From the NCBI GenBank assembly GCA_023458035.1, contig JAEXAX010000001.1, positions 1 to 64,000 on the forward strand: 64,000 bases of DNA, in the 5' to 3' direction. How positions within the stretch are numbered: the stretch's first letter is position 1; each line of letters starts with the position of its first letter. Positions 17,428-25,856 of the stretch are shown in pieces. Below the pieces are notes generated by a model that had not been told where the DNA came from, did no database searches, and saw only the letters and a list, made by a program, of their open reading frames with translations. A program made the translations under genes and the position numbers. This DNA comes from Bacillota bacterium. GTDB taxonomy: Bacteria; Bacillota; Clostridia; Lachnospirales; Lachnospiraceae.

Positions 17428-18106
17428 CTGTTTCTCCCTGTAATCCGCGTATTTCGGCCGCTGTCAATTCCCGCCAACCTCCGGTTGGCAGATCAAGTGT
17501 AATATTCATGATTCTAATCCGCTTCAATCTGGTCACTCGGTATCCGAGCGCTTCGCACATCCGTCGGATCTGCCGATTTAATCCCTGCGTCAAAATAATG
17601 GAAAACCGGCGCTTTCCCATTTTTTTCACACGGCAGGGTCTGGTAACTGTATCCAGGATCTCAACTCCGTCTTCCATCCGTTGAATAAACTCTGCCGTAA
17701 TCGGGCTGTCCACCTCTACAATGTATTCCTTCTCATGGAAATGTCTGGCCTTTAAGATATAATTCATCAGATCACCGTCATTGGTCATCAGCAACAGGCC
17801 CTCCGAATCTTTATCCAAACGCCCTACCGGATAGAGGCCCTTGGAAAAACCAAAGTACTGCATTACATTCGGCTGCTCTTGTTCGGCCGTCGTACAAATG
17901 ATACCGGTCGGCTTATAACAGGCAAGCACCATCCTTTCCTGTCGGCACAGATATCTTCCCTCAACCTTGACGCGGTCATTCTCTGTAACCTGCGAGCCCA
18001 GGTCTGCCGGCTGTCCGTTGACTTCCACCTTCCCGCCTTTGATCAATTCATCTGCCTGACGTCTGGAGCAGTAGCCTGAAGCACTAATAAATTTATTGAG
18101 TCTCAT
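17357..18106 (-). CDS. rluF: 23S rRNA pseudouridine synthase, RluF/RsuA family
   Basis: A 249-residue enzyme with an N-terminal S4 RNA-binding domain (RLNKFISASGYCSRRQADEL) and a catalytic domain with the Asp of GRLDKDSEGLLLMTNDG. It also has LTQGLNRQIRRMCEALGYRV, typical of the RsuA/RluB/RluE/RluF branch. The RluF subgroup is the best fit but the target uridine is an inference. The last 24 residues or so (GETDERSSQNSGIDNKIKSG) form a polar tail that is read from the same DNA as the start of ligA in another frame. Confidence 0.85.
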   Translation of the reverse strand: MRLNKFISASGYCSRRQADELIKGGKVEVNGQPADLGSQVTENDRVKVEGRYLCRQERMVLACYKPTGIICTTAEQEQPNVMQYFGFSKGLYPVGRLDKDSEGLLLMTNDGDLMNYILKARHFHEKEYIVEVDSPITAEFIQRMEDGVEILDTVTRPCRVKKMGKRRFSIILTQGLNRQIRRMCEALGYRVTRLKRIRIMNITLDLPTGGWRELTAAEIRGLQGETDERSSQNSGIDNKIKSGSPRLLY

Positions 18107-18196
18107 ATACTTTCCTTAAACATTTATTTGCTATGAATCATTTTTATTATATCATAATTCGTCCATGCTCATCCACCAACTTATTTGATCAGACTG

Positions 18197-18236
18197 AAAA
18201 AAGGATGATGCCAGATCATTTGATCCGAAATCATCC
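18197..18236 (-). terminator. terminator after the AT-rich orphan gene
   Basis: A 7-bp perfect stem (GGATGAT/ATCATCC on the plus strand, loop 20 bases) is followed on the minus strand by six T residues. It lies about 100 bp after the orphan stop codon and before rluF. Confidence 0.6.
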
Positions 18237-18237
18237 C

Positions 18238-18265
18238 TTTATATAAAATCCCATTCTTGTGTCAA
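18238..18265 (-). promoter_or_regulatory. possible promoter for rluF-ligA-asp23-fakA
   Basis: TTGACA (18260-18265) and TATAAA (18238-18243) with a 16-bp spacer on the minus strand. The predicted start point falls inside the terminator hairpin just downstream, so the two elements overlap and the assignment is tentative. Confidence 0.4.
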
Positions 18266-18336
18266 GGATTGGATTTATCTATCACCTCAGACAGCTCTGA
18301 TTTATGAACAACATTACTTAAAATATAAGACATAGC

Positions 18337-18966
18337 TTACCCTTTCATAAGTCCCCAAAAAACTATGAGAACCAACACGATTTGCAAAATGTTCACTATA
18401 CATGAAATAGCAATACGTCCCCAAAATCCTCCGGTACTTCTTTTTATCCTTTTCTTGCTGTCAGAATAGTGCCTTGTTTGAAAAAATGATATAAGCAATG
18501 CAGCGAAATGTCCCAAATATATTGCACAAATTGCTATCACAAACAAGTGGCTCATCCAGTCCGGAAGCACACTTTGCCCCCCTCTATTAAATTTTTGTAT
18601 AATAGGATAAATACATATTGAAAATGTAGGGAAAAAAAAGACTTCAGAAATATAAAAATTATTTTTATTTGCATTATCCCAATATATTTCCGTTTGCGCA
18701 CATTGCTCATCATATTCAAATACATAATACTTGTCATTTTTTGCTTTTAATTTCCAGTGTTCAATAGTTATACTATCAACAGGAATATTTGTGGGAACAA
18801 TTTTATATTCAGTTTCCACTCCTTTTTTTATTTCAAAACAATCTCCCCAAAAATTGCTGCCTTGTAATTCCAAACCCCATTTACGCAATTTTGAATATAA
18901 AATTTCTAAATCATCGAATCTCAAGCATGAAAATAAATGCAAAACCCAAAAACGCCTTTTTTTCAT
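18337..18966 (-). CDS. AT-rich orphan with two C-terminal membrane helices
   Basis: A 209-residue protein of unknown function. The first 120 residues or so are soluble and rich in Tyr, Trp and Phe (LRKWGLELQGSNFWGDCFEI, YYVFEYDEQ). Two or three hydrophobic segments follow (FFPTFSICIYPII, HLFVIAICAIYLGHFAALLISFF, ISCIVNILQIVLVLIVFWG). The early LRKWGLELQGSNFWGDCFEI pattern recalls DUF2812-type membrane proteins, but I cannot confirm it. The base composition is clearly AT-richer than every neighbour and the gene has its own promoter and terminator, which suggests recent acquisition. The ATG with GAGGTG eight bases upstream is preferred over a GTG three codons earlier. Confidence 0.7.
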   Translation of the reverse strand: MKKRRFWVLHLFSCLRFDDLEILYSKLRKWGLELQGSNFWGDCFEIKKGVETEYKIVPTNIPVDSITIEHWKLKAKNDKYYVFEYDEQCAQTEIYWDNANKNNFYISEVFFFPTFSICIYPIIQKFNRGGQSVLPDWMSHLFVIAICAIYLGHFAALLISFFQTRHYSDSKKRIKRSTGGFWGRIAISCIVNILQIVLVLIVFWGLMKG

Positions 18967-19039
18967 AGAAATCACCTCAGCTTTCTATCTGGATTTTATT
19001 TTACCATCCTTCTCATAACCAAAATCCTTGTTTTATATT

Positions 19040-19068
19040 ATTATATCACTACTCATAGTATACATCAA
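19040..19068 (-). promoter_or_regulatory. promoter of the AT-rich orphan
   Basis: TTGATG (19063-19068), a 17-bp spacer and TATAAT (19040-19045) with a TG extended -10 dinucleotide, on the minus strand about 75 bp ahead of the start codon. Confidence 0.65.
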
Positions 19069-19128
19069 TTGCAGTATTACTGTGAAATAGATAAGGTTAC
19101 TCTCCCTTCCTTAAAAATTGACGAAGAA

Positions 19129-19156
19129 AAGACGATAGTATTTTCTCTATCGTCTT
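19129..19156 (-). terminator. terminator of the SH3-domain protein gene
   Basis: A perfect 10-bp stem (AAGACGATAG / CTATCGTCTT) with an 8-base loop, followed on the minus strand by TTTTCTTCG. It lies about 100 bp after the stop of the SH3 gene. Confidence 0.65.
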
Positions 19157-19256
19157 CGGTAACCATTTTTATAAAATTTTTTATATTGATTTTATTTCTG
19201 CATTGATTCCTTGAAGGAATGTTCTCTGTATCCCTCTTATATCTCAAATCCATTCT

Positions 19257-20300
19257 TTATTCATTGGGTTGCAATAGATAATCCGCCACATAACCGTCCA
19301 CTCCGTCCACGTTCACGCGAGCCCAGCCAAGCTCGTCCACTGACAGGACAACCACCGTCTGTCCGGCCGACAGCTGTCCAACCACTTCCTGAGTTGACGG
19401 ATCTTTAACAATGTTTAATTCTGTTATCGCAGTCTTGCTAACACCTCCTTCGGTGCCGGGAGTTGGATTGGACTGGCTCGGATTAATGGTCACGGTTTGA
19501 TTTCCGGAGTTCTGATTTTCTGTTTTTTTAGACTCAGTTGATTCTGTTTTTTTCGGATCTGTCGCTTCCACCTTCTTATTGGTACTGCTCTGAGTGGTGT
19601 CGGTCTTTTTTTCGGTTGTAGTCGACTTGGTATCGCTGCCATTGGCAATCGAATGGATCAGATCATACAATTCCTTCAACTTTGAATCCGAGGCCACGGC
19701 CGCGGAAAATTTACTGTTTATATCATTTGTCAGGTTAACGATACCGCTGTCCGAAGCGGCGGTTTCTACCAGTTTTTTGGCAGTGTCGGATAATACCGAG
19801 CTTTGAATAATGTAATTTCCGTTATTGTTTTTCGACACATAAAACTGCTTCAAAGCAGGTGCTTCTGTATTGATATTTTTATATTTCACATTGACCGTGG
19901 TAAATACCAATTTGGAATCGGCATTTTCTCCCGGCAGCAGATAGATCTGATTGATCTTATAGCTTTCGATATAGTCCTTAAATAAAGAACTGTCTACGAC
20001 AGTAACATATTTTGCCAGACTCTTTTCATCTCCTGCCTGCAGCGCAGCAAAGTAGTTCTTCATCAGGCTTGTGATCTCTTCATCCGAATTCACCTTAACA
20101 TTATCACCGAGGTCCGGACCCTTTTGCGCGGCTGAGGTTGAGGTGCTCTGAGAAGCAGATGTGTTTGATTGAACCGTTGTCGATTTTTTTGCTAACAGTG
20201 CCCGGCCACCGAAAAACAACACCGCCAAGATGATAATGGCAATCAAGCCGAGTGCTATATAGCGCAAATTATCCGACAGCCACTCCCTAATATTATCCAT
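19257..20300 (-). CDS. Membrane-anchored extracytoplasmic protein with C-terminal SH3b domain
   Basis: A 347-residue protein with one membrane helix near the N terminus (about 14-34, YIALGLIAIIILAVLFFGG) and a Ser/Thr-rich stalk. A folded region follows (about 75-210, EEITSLMKNYFAALQAGDEKS, NTF2-like in style). A long Lys/Thr/Ser linker comes next, and the last 65 residues form a bacterial SH3 domain (VGQLSAGQTVVVLSVDELGWARV, GVDGYVADYLL). SH3b domains usually bind cell-wall peptides, so it is probably an envelope protein facing the wall. No enzyme motif is visible. It appears to be a single-gene unit between the tRNA and its terminator. Confidence 0.85.
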   Translation of the reverse strand: MDNIREWLSDNLRYIALGLIAIIILAVLFFGGRALLAKKSTTVQSNTSASQSTSTSAAQKGPDLGDNVKVNSDEEITSLMKNYFAALQAGDEKSLAKYVTVVDSSLFKDYIESYKINQIYLLPGENADSKLVFTTVNVKYKNINTEAPALKQFYVSKNNNGNYIIQSSVLSDTAKKLVETAASDSGIVNLTNDINSKFSAAVASDSKLKELYDLIHSIANGSDTKSTTTEKKTDTTQSSTNKKVEATDPKKTESTESKKTENQNSGNQTVTINPSQSNPTPGTEGGVSKTAITELNIVKDPSTQEVVGQLSAGQTVVVLSVDELGWARVNVDGVDGYVADYLLQPNE

Positions 20301-20366
20301 CGTATCTCTCCTGTTCCGCTATGGTGAACATAGCTATGCTTCGTTTATATTTTCAAATAGAAAAGA

Positions 20367-20384
20367 AGAAGCCTCTCGGCTTCT
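20367..20384 (-). terminator. terminator of tRNA-Arg
   Basis: A 7-bp stem (AGAAGCC/GGCTTCT) with a TCTC loop, followed on the minus strand by TTCTTTTC, just after the tRNA 3' end and before the SH3 gene. Confidence 0.65.
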
Positions 20385-20401
20385 CTCCATTTTGCAAGCA
20401 A

Positions 20402-20474
20402 CACACCTGGAGGGATTCGAACCCCCGGCACGTGGCACCGGAAACCACTGCTCTATCCCCTGAGCTACAGGTGC
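20402..20474 (-). tRNA. tRNA-Arg (anticodon CCG)
   Basis: A 73-nt cloverleaf read on the minus strand. The acceptor arms are GCACCTG / CAGGTGT, the D arm is GCTC...GAGC, and the anticodon stem GTGGT/GCCAC encloses the loop TTCCGGT, giving anticodon CCG for the CGG codon. The T arm is GGGGG TTCGAAT CCCTC. The 3' CCA is not encoded. All stems pair, with a G-U at the top of the acceptor. Confidence 0.95.
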
Positions 20475-20492
20475 GCATCATTATCGCTTGAA

Positions 20493-20521
20493 ATCATACC
20501 ATATTTAGGAAACCCTGTAAA
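20493..20521 (-). promoter_or_regulatory. promoter of tRNA-Arg
   Basis: TTTACA (20516-20521) and TATGAT (20493-20498) with a 17-bp spacer on the minus strand, placing the start point about 12 bases before the mature tRNA. Confidence 0.65.
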
Positions 20522-20545
20522 GTGTTATCTGAAAATCAGTCGGCC

Positions 20546-21370
20546 CTATCTTGCGCCTTTAGCGCAGTTTTCCATCAAAACCGCTATGGTCATCGGTCCG
20601 ACACCGCCCGGAACCGGAGAAATTGCCCGTACCAACGGTGCCACCTTTTTAAAGTCCACGTCACCGCAAAGTCCGTCTTCCAACCGGTGAATCCCGACAT
20701 CAATCACCACAGACTGTTCGGAAAAGTAAGAAGCATCAAAGAATTTCGGTCGGCCGACGGCACAAATCACCACATCCGCTCGTCTGGTCAACTGCTTTAA
20801 ATCCTTAGTTCGGGAATGACAAAGAGTAACCGTCGCATCAGCCGCTGTCAAAAGCTGAGCCACCGGTTTACCTACGATATTACTTCTCCCTACTACCACG
20901 CAGTGCAGGCCAGTCAGGTCACCCAAGACCTGCCGTAGCATCAGTACCACTCCCCAGGCTGTGCAGGGACGCATACAAGGTTCTCCGATCGATAAGCGGC
21001 CGACATTTACAGGATGAAATCCATCCACATCTTTTTCCGGCACAATGGCTTCCAATACCTTCTGTTCTTTGATTTCTTTCGGCAACGGCAATTGAACCAA
21101 GATCCCCTGTATTGAAGCATCCTGATTCAACTGTTCAATTTCCTGAAGCAGTGCTTCGGTTGTCGTTTCCTCCGGCAAACGGATGATCCGTGACCGGATA
21201 CCTAAATCAATACAGGCCTTTTCCTTGGCGCCGACATATACCTTGGAAGCCGGATCATTTCCAACCAGGATTACAGCCAGACCAATATCTCGCTGTTCTT
21301 TCTTGATGTAGGCCCGCACTTCATCTTTCACCGCCGCTGCAATCTGTTTTCCATTGATAATTTCTGCCAT
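20546..21370 (-). CDS. folD: Methylene-THF dehydrogenase / methenyl-THF cyclohydrolase
   Basis: A 274-residue bifunctional enzyme that interconverts 5,10-methylene-, 5,10-methenyl- and 10-formyl-THF. The catalytic Lys lies in KVYVGAKEKACIDLG. The substrate loop is QLPLPKEI, and the NADP-binding region has VVVGRSNIVGKPVAQLL and the late PVPGGVGPMT. The ATG used (MAEIINGKQIAAAV) has AAGGA upstream; a start 13 codons earlier adds no conserved sequence. It follows fhs after a 52-bp gap, so the two make a short one-carbon pathway from formate to methylene-THF. Confidence 0.96.
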   Translation of the reverse strand: MAEIINGKQIAAAVKDEVRAYIKKEQRDIGLAVILVGNDPASKVYVGAKEKACIDLGIRSRIIRLPEETTTEALLQEIEQLNQDASIQGILVQLPLPKEIKEQKVLEAIVPEKDVDGFHPVNVGRLSIGEPCMRPCTAWGVVLMLRQVLGDLTGLHCVVVGRSNIVGKPVAQLLTAADATVTLCHSRTKDLKQLTRRADVVICAVGRPKFFDASYFSEQSVVIDVGIHRLEDGLCGDVDFKKVAPLVRAISPVPGGVGPMTIAVLMENCAKGAR

Positions 21371-21422
21371 GCCTTGTCCTTTCTGTTTTCCGTGATCCTG
21401 TAAATGCAATTTAACTGTCAGC

Positions 21423-23093
21423 TTAAAATAAACCTACAATATTACCATCCTCATCCACATCGATCTGATGCGCCGCCGGCGTCTTGGGCAGTCCCGGCAT
21501 GGTCATCATATTACCGGTAATAGCAACGATAAAGCCGGCTCCGGCGTTAACATACAGTTCTCTGACGGTGATCGTAAAGTCCTTCGGCCGTCCCAGCCGC
21601 TTTGCATCATCCGACAACGAATACTGTGTTTTAGCCATACAGATCGGCAGGCCGCCATATCCCAGTGCTTCCAGTTTTTTCATTTCCGAAGCGGCCGCTC
21701 CTGTAAAGCTGACGCCATCAGCTCCGTAAATCTTTCGGGCGATTACGGTAATCTTTTCCTCAATACTGCTTCCAAGCTCATATATTGGTTGAAAATGATT
21801 TTCTTCCTGATTCAGTACCGCACAAACTTCATGGGCCAGCGCTTCTCCGCCGGCACCGCCATGCTCCCAAACGGAAGCAGGTGCAAAACGACAGCCCAGC
21901 TTCACACAAAAATCACGCACAAAAGCCACTTCTTCCTCCGTATCCGTTATAAACTGATTTAGAGTTACAATCACAGGCAGGCCGAAGGCGCGCAGATTCT
22001 CGATATGCTTTTCCAAATTGACGATACCTGACGCAAGGGCAGACAGATTCGGCTCTGAGAGTTCTTCTTTCTTTACCCCGCCATTATATTTCAATGCACG
22101 AACGGTTGCTACCAATACCACCGCATCCGGTCGCAGCTCACCGATCCGACATTTGATATCCAAAAATTTTTCAGCTCCCAGATCGGCGCCGAAACCGGCC
22201 TCGGTAACGGTGATGTCAGCCAATGATAATGCCAGCTTCGTTGCGCGCAGGCTGTTACAGCCGTGCGCAATATTCGCAAAAGGGCCGCCGTGAACGATGA
22301 CCGGTGTATGCTCCAGAGTCTGAATCAAATTTGGAGCCAGCGCATCTTTCAGCAGGGCAGCCATGGCACCGACAGCCTGCAGTTCCCGGGCAAATACCGG
22401 TTCATTTTGCCGGTTGTAGGCTACGATGATGCGGCCAAGGCGCCCCTTTAAATCCCTCATATCCTCTGCCAGGCAGACGATGGCCATAATTTCCGATGCC
22501 ACCGAGATGACAAAGTGATCTTCACGAACCACTCCATCCGGACGGCTGCCGAGACCGATGATAATATTGCGCAGTACTCGATCATTCATATCGACACAAC
22601 GCTTCCAGACGATCCGCTTCGGATCAATATCCAAAGTATTTCCCTGTTGAATATGATTATCCAACAAAGCTGCCAACAAATTATTGGCTGCTGTAATGGC
22701 GTGAAAGTCTCCGGTAAAATGCAGGTTCAAATCCTCCATCGGTACAGCCTGTGCATAACCGCCGCCGGCTGCTCCGCCTTTGATTCCGAAGCAGGGGCCG
22801 AGCGACGGCTCACGCAGTGCAATAACCGTCTTTTTTCCAATACGGTTCAAAGCCTGTCCGAGACCGACGCTGACGGTCGTCTTTCCCTCACCGGCCGGTG
22901 TCGGATTAATGGCTGTCACCAACACCAGCTTACCGGCTTTGTTTTTCCGGCTTCGTTTGATACAGGTTTCGGAAAACTTCGCTTTATACCGACCGTACAG
23001 CTCAAGGTCATTCTCCTGAAGACCCAGCTGTTCGGCAATCTGAACGATGGGTAACATCTGTGTTTCTCTGGCAATTTGCACATCTGTCTTCAT
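21423..23093 (-). CDS. fhs: Formate--tetrahydrofolate ligase
   Basis: A 556-residue ligase that makes 10-formyl-THF from formate, THF and ATP. The nucleotide loop is TPAGEGKTTVSVGL, and other family blocks are REPSLGPCFGIKGGAAGGGY, HFTGDFHAITAANNLL and VVLVATVRALKYNGG. The length is normal and all blocks are present. Together with FolD it feeds formate carbon to purine and methionine synthesis. No other Wood-Ljungdahl genes are in the window, so acetogenesis should not be inferred. Confidence 0.97.
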   Translation of the reverse strand: MKTDVQIARETQMLPIVQIAEQLGLQENDLELYGRYKAKFSETCIKRSRKNKAGKLVLVTAINPTPAGEGKTTVSVGLGQALNRIGKKTVIALREPSLGPCFGIKGGAAGGGYAQAVPMEDLNLHFTGDFHAITAANNLLAALLDNHIQQGNTLDIDPKRIVWKRCVDMNDRVLRNIIIGLGSRPDGVVREDHFVISVASEIMAIVCLAEDMRDLKGRLGRIIVAYNRQNEPVFARELQAVGAMAALLKDALAPNLIQTLEHTPVIVHGGPFANIAHGCNSLRATKLALSLADITVTEAGFGADLGAEKFLDIKCRIGELRPDAVVLVATVRALKYNGGVKKEELSEPNLSALASGIVNLEKHIENLRAFGLPVIVTLNQFITDTEEEVAFVRDFCVKLGCRFAPASVWEHGGAGGEALAHEVCAVLNQEENHFQPIYELGSSIEEKITVIARKIYGADGVSFTGAAASEMKKLEALGYGGLPICMAKTQYSLSDDAKRLGRPKDFTITVRELYVNAGAGFIVAITGNMMTMPGLPKTPAAHQIDVDEDGNIVGLF

Positions 23094-23159
23094 AGCACTT
23101 CTCCTCTTCCGTCACTTTGGCACCAGTTCCGCTATCTATGCGTCGGGGCTGTCACAGCC

Positions 23160-25811
23160 TTATTGCTGTTCTAAATAATTCTCAAACTCCTCACGGGTCA
23201 TCAATACCTTCCGCGGCTTGGTTCCGTCTTCTTCACTGACCACACCAGCCTCGGCCAGCTGCTCCATGATGCGGGCCGCCCGGTTAAACCCAACCTTAAA
23301 AGCCCGCTGCAGCATACCGATGGAAGCTTTGTCCTTATCAATCACGAACTTGGCTGCATCGGTAAAGTAGTCATCCTGCTCCGATACCCCCGGATTCTGA
23401 CCGCCCTCACCGATCACGATCTGATCCATCTGTCGAATCAGGGATTCCTCAGTCGGCATAGACTGACCGGAATTATGCTCAATCACATATTTAACGATAT
23501 CATTGACCTCACGATCGGATACAAAGGCCCCCTGGATACGAGCCGGCTTTTGGAAACTCTGCGGATAATACAGCATATCACCCTTACCCAACAGCTTCTC
23601 GGCTCCGTTCATATCAAGGATGGTTCGAGAATCAACGCCGGAGGTTACACTAAAGGCAATTCTGGACGGCATATTGGCCTTAATCAGTCCGGTGATTACA
23701 TTCACAGACGGACGCTGGGTAGCAATGATCAAATGAATGCCGGCCGCTCTGGCCTTCTGCGCCAAACGGACTATACTGTCCTCTACATCTCCCGGCGCCG
23801 CCATCATCAGATCAGCCAGCTCATCGACGATAATGACCAACTGCGGCATCTTTTTCGGCTTGTTTTCATCCTCGATCTCGGACACCGACTCCACCTTTGC
23901 ATTATATCCGGCCAAGTCTCTGACATTATAATGGGCAAATTGCTGATAACGCCTATCCATTTCAACCACCGCCCAGTGCAGTGCTCCGGCCGCTTTTTTC
24001 GGATCGGTCACCACCGGAATCAACAAATGCGGAATATTATTATAAACGCTTAGCTCCACAACCTTTGGATCGACCATGATCAGTTTCACATCATTCGGAT
24101 CCGCCTTATACAACAGACTGAGAATGATACCGTTGATACATACCGATTTACCTGATCCGGTTGCTCCGGCAATTAACAGATGCGGCATCTTGGCGATATC
24201 CGCCACGATTGTATTGCCGCCAATATCCTTACCGACAGCAAACGCAATCTGCGACGAATGCTCCCGGAAATCATTAGCTTCCAACACATCTCTCAGCATA
24301 ACCACCTGATTTTCCTTATTCGGCACCTCAATACCAATGGCGGCCTTGCCGGGAATCGGAGCCTCGATACGGATATCGGCAGCAGCCAGGTTTAGTTTAA
24401 TATCATCTGCCAGTCCAAGAATTTTGCTAACCTTCACACCCATCTCCGGCTGGATCTCATAACGCGTCACGCTTGGGCCATAGCAAACATCGGAAATGGT
24501 CGCCCTCACTCCAAAGGTATCCAGCGTCTGCTGTAGCTTATCGGCAGTCTCCTGTAGTTGGCGTTTGGTCGACGCAGCCGAAGTCGGTACTCCCTTCTTT
24601 AACAGACTGATAGGCGGAAAGTGATAGTGGAAGGCTGTCGGAGCGGCTGCATGTTCTGTCGGCATAGCGGCTGCCGGAGCGGCTACATGTTCTGTCGGCG
24701 TGGCGACTGCCGCAGCGGCTGCCGGACCGACAGAAACGGATTTAATGTTTTCTTCCTCTTCCGGATATATTTCTCGAACTGCCGGACGCTCATCCAGAAC
24801 CACTGCGCCCAAATCATGTACCGGCCCCATTGTTTCCGGCTCTGTTTCCGGCTCTGTTTCCGGCAAATGAATCACCGGCCGATGCAGCGGACGCTCTTCA
24901 TCCTCTTCAATGATCATAACCGGAATCGGCGCAGACATCTCAGACTGTTCCGGCTCGGAACCGCCCGACGGCAACACGGACAGCGAACTGTCGTTTGTTT
25001 TATGATCATCGGGCTGCGTCAGTCCCTCCTGCCAGCGTTCCGGCACTCGCCCTTCTCCCGAAACCACATCCTTCAAGGTTTGATTCAACAATTCATCCTC
25101 CGGACGGTTCATGATCTGTCTGGTCTTTTCCCGGGCCTCCTGTTCCAGTTCCCGTTGTCTGCGCACTTTTTCTTTGCGCAGTCTGCGCTGTTCATGATAA
25201 TGCGCTGACTGCTGCGCCATCTTATCGGCAGCCCTTTGTCCATGCGATCGCAAGCCTTTCAATAGAGAGCGTTCCGTAATAAAAATGATGCCAATTACCA
25301 TCAGCACCGTCAAAAAAATATAGCTGCCCATCGTTCCTAGTATGCCCTTAAATAAGCCGCCGATCACTGCGCCGATCAAACCGCCGCCGTTATGGGTTCT
25401 GGCGCCCTCCGAATAATAGTAAAAAATGCCATGACCCGTATCCCGACCATACAGCATCACATGCAGCAGGCCGTCAAGCGATATCAAAATAACAAGCATG
25501 GCAACCACCTTGATCTTGGCCACAATTTGGCCGGTATTTGCCAAAACAAAAAATACAATAAATACTGCCAACGGCGGGATTACATAGGCAATGATTCCGA
25601 CCATACCAAATAACAGATGACGCAGTATCGCTCCGACAAAGCCTCCGAAGCCAAATACGCTGATCTGTATAAAGACCATCACCGCTATAAACAAAATAAG
25701 CAATGCTTCCTTCAGTAAGGGCTGCATTGGCTGCTGTTCCCCATATCGGTCCGGCCTCTCGGCGCTGTCCATTTTTTTGCTGTTTTTTCGTGTATTCTGC
25801 GTATTCGCCAT
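23160..25811 (-). CDS. ftsK: DNA translocase FtsK/SpoIIIE
   Basis: An 883-residue septal DNA pump. Four to five membrane helices lie within the first 180 residues. A disordered Glu/Pro/Ala linker (about 200-400) contains the repeats ETEPETEPET and a 12-residue repeat beginning PTEH. The motor domain has Walker A AGATGSGKSVCINGI and Walker B VIIVDELADLMM, with ATQRPSVNVITG downstream. The last 65 residues are the gamma winged-helix domain that reads the polar DNA signals (DKDKASIGMLQRAFKVGFNRAARIM). It clears DNA from the division septum or, in a sporulating cell, pumps the chromosome into the forespore. Confidence 0.95.
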   Translation of the reverse strand: MANTQNTRKNSKKMDSAERPDRYGEQQPMQPLLKEALLILFIAVMVFIQISVFGFGGFVGAILRHLLFGMVGIIAYVIPPLAVFIVFFVLANTGQIVAKIKVVAMLVILISLDGLLHVMLYGRDTGHGIFYYYSEGARTHNGGGLIGAVIGGLFKGILGTMGSYIFLTVLMVIGIIFITERSLLKGLRSHGQRAADKMAQQSAHYHEQRRLRKEKVRRQRELEQEAREKTRQIMNRPEDELLNQTLKDVVSGEGRVPERWQEGLTQPDDHKTNDSSLSVLPSGGSEPEQSEMSAPIPVMIIEEDEERPLHRPVIHLPETEPETEPETMGPVHDLGAVVLDERPAVREIYPEEEENIKSVSVGPAAAAAVATPTEHVAAPAAAMPTEHAAAPTAFHYHFPPISLLKKGVPTSAASTKRQLQETADKLQQTLDTFGVRATISDVCYGPSVTRYEIQPEMGVKVSKILGLADDIKLNLAAADIRIEAPIPGKAAIGIEVPNKENQVVMLRDVLEANDFREHSSQIAFAVGKDIGGNTIVADIAKMPHLLIAGATGSGKSVCINGIILSLLYKADPNDVKLIMVDPKVVELSVYNNIPHLLIPVVTDPKKAAGALHWAVVEMDRRYQQFAHYNVRDLAGYNAKVESVSEIEDENKPKKMPQLVIIVDELADLMMAAPGDVEDSIVRLAQKARAAGIHLIIATQRPSVNVITGLIKANMPSRIAFSVTSGVDSRTILDMNGAEKLLGKGDMLYYPQSFQKPARIQGAFVSDREVNDIVKYVIEHNSGQSMPTEESLIRQMDQIVIGEGGQNPGVSEQDDYFTDAAKFVIDKDKASIGMLQRAFKVGFNRAARIMEQLAEAGVVSEEDGTKPRKVLMTREEFENYLEQQ
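24641..24712 (-). repeat. 36-bp direct repeat in the ftsK linker
   Basis: Two tandem, slightly diverged 36-bp units encode the repeated 12 residues that start with PTEH. They lie in the low-complexity linker and are in-frame, so they change linker length only. A separate 12-bp repeat encoding ETEP lies at about 24831-24870. Confidence 0.6.
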
Positions 25812-25856
25812 GTTTCCTCCTGCTAAGGACGGTTTGCCGCAACTGCCGTCTCAGGC

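Noticed and set aside
18160..18230. Short frame starting at an ATG within the hairpin (17 codons)
   Set aside because: It overlaps the terminator stem and U-tract and lacks a clear ribosome site for such a short product.
21423..23093. Acetogenic (Wood-Ljungdahl) cluster suggested by fhs and folD
   Set aside because: Only these two enzymes are present; both are widespread outside acetogens.
24641..24870. Repeats as a possible CRISPR or minisatellite locus
   Set aside because: Repeats are tandem, in-frame and inside the ftsK coding sequence, without spacers.
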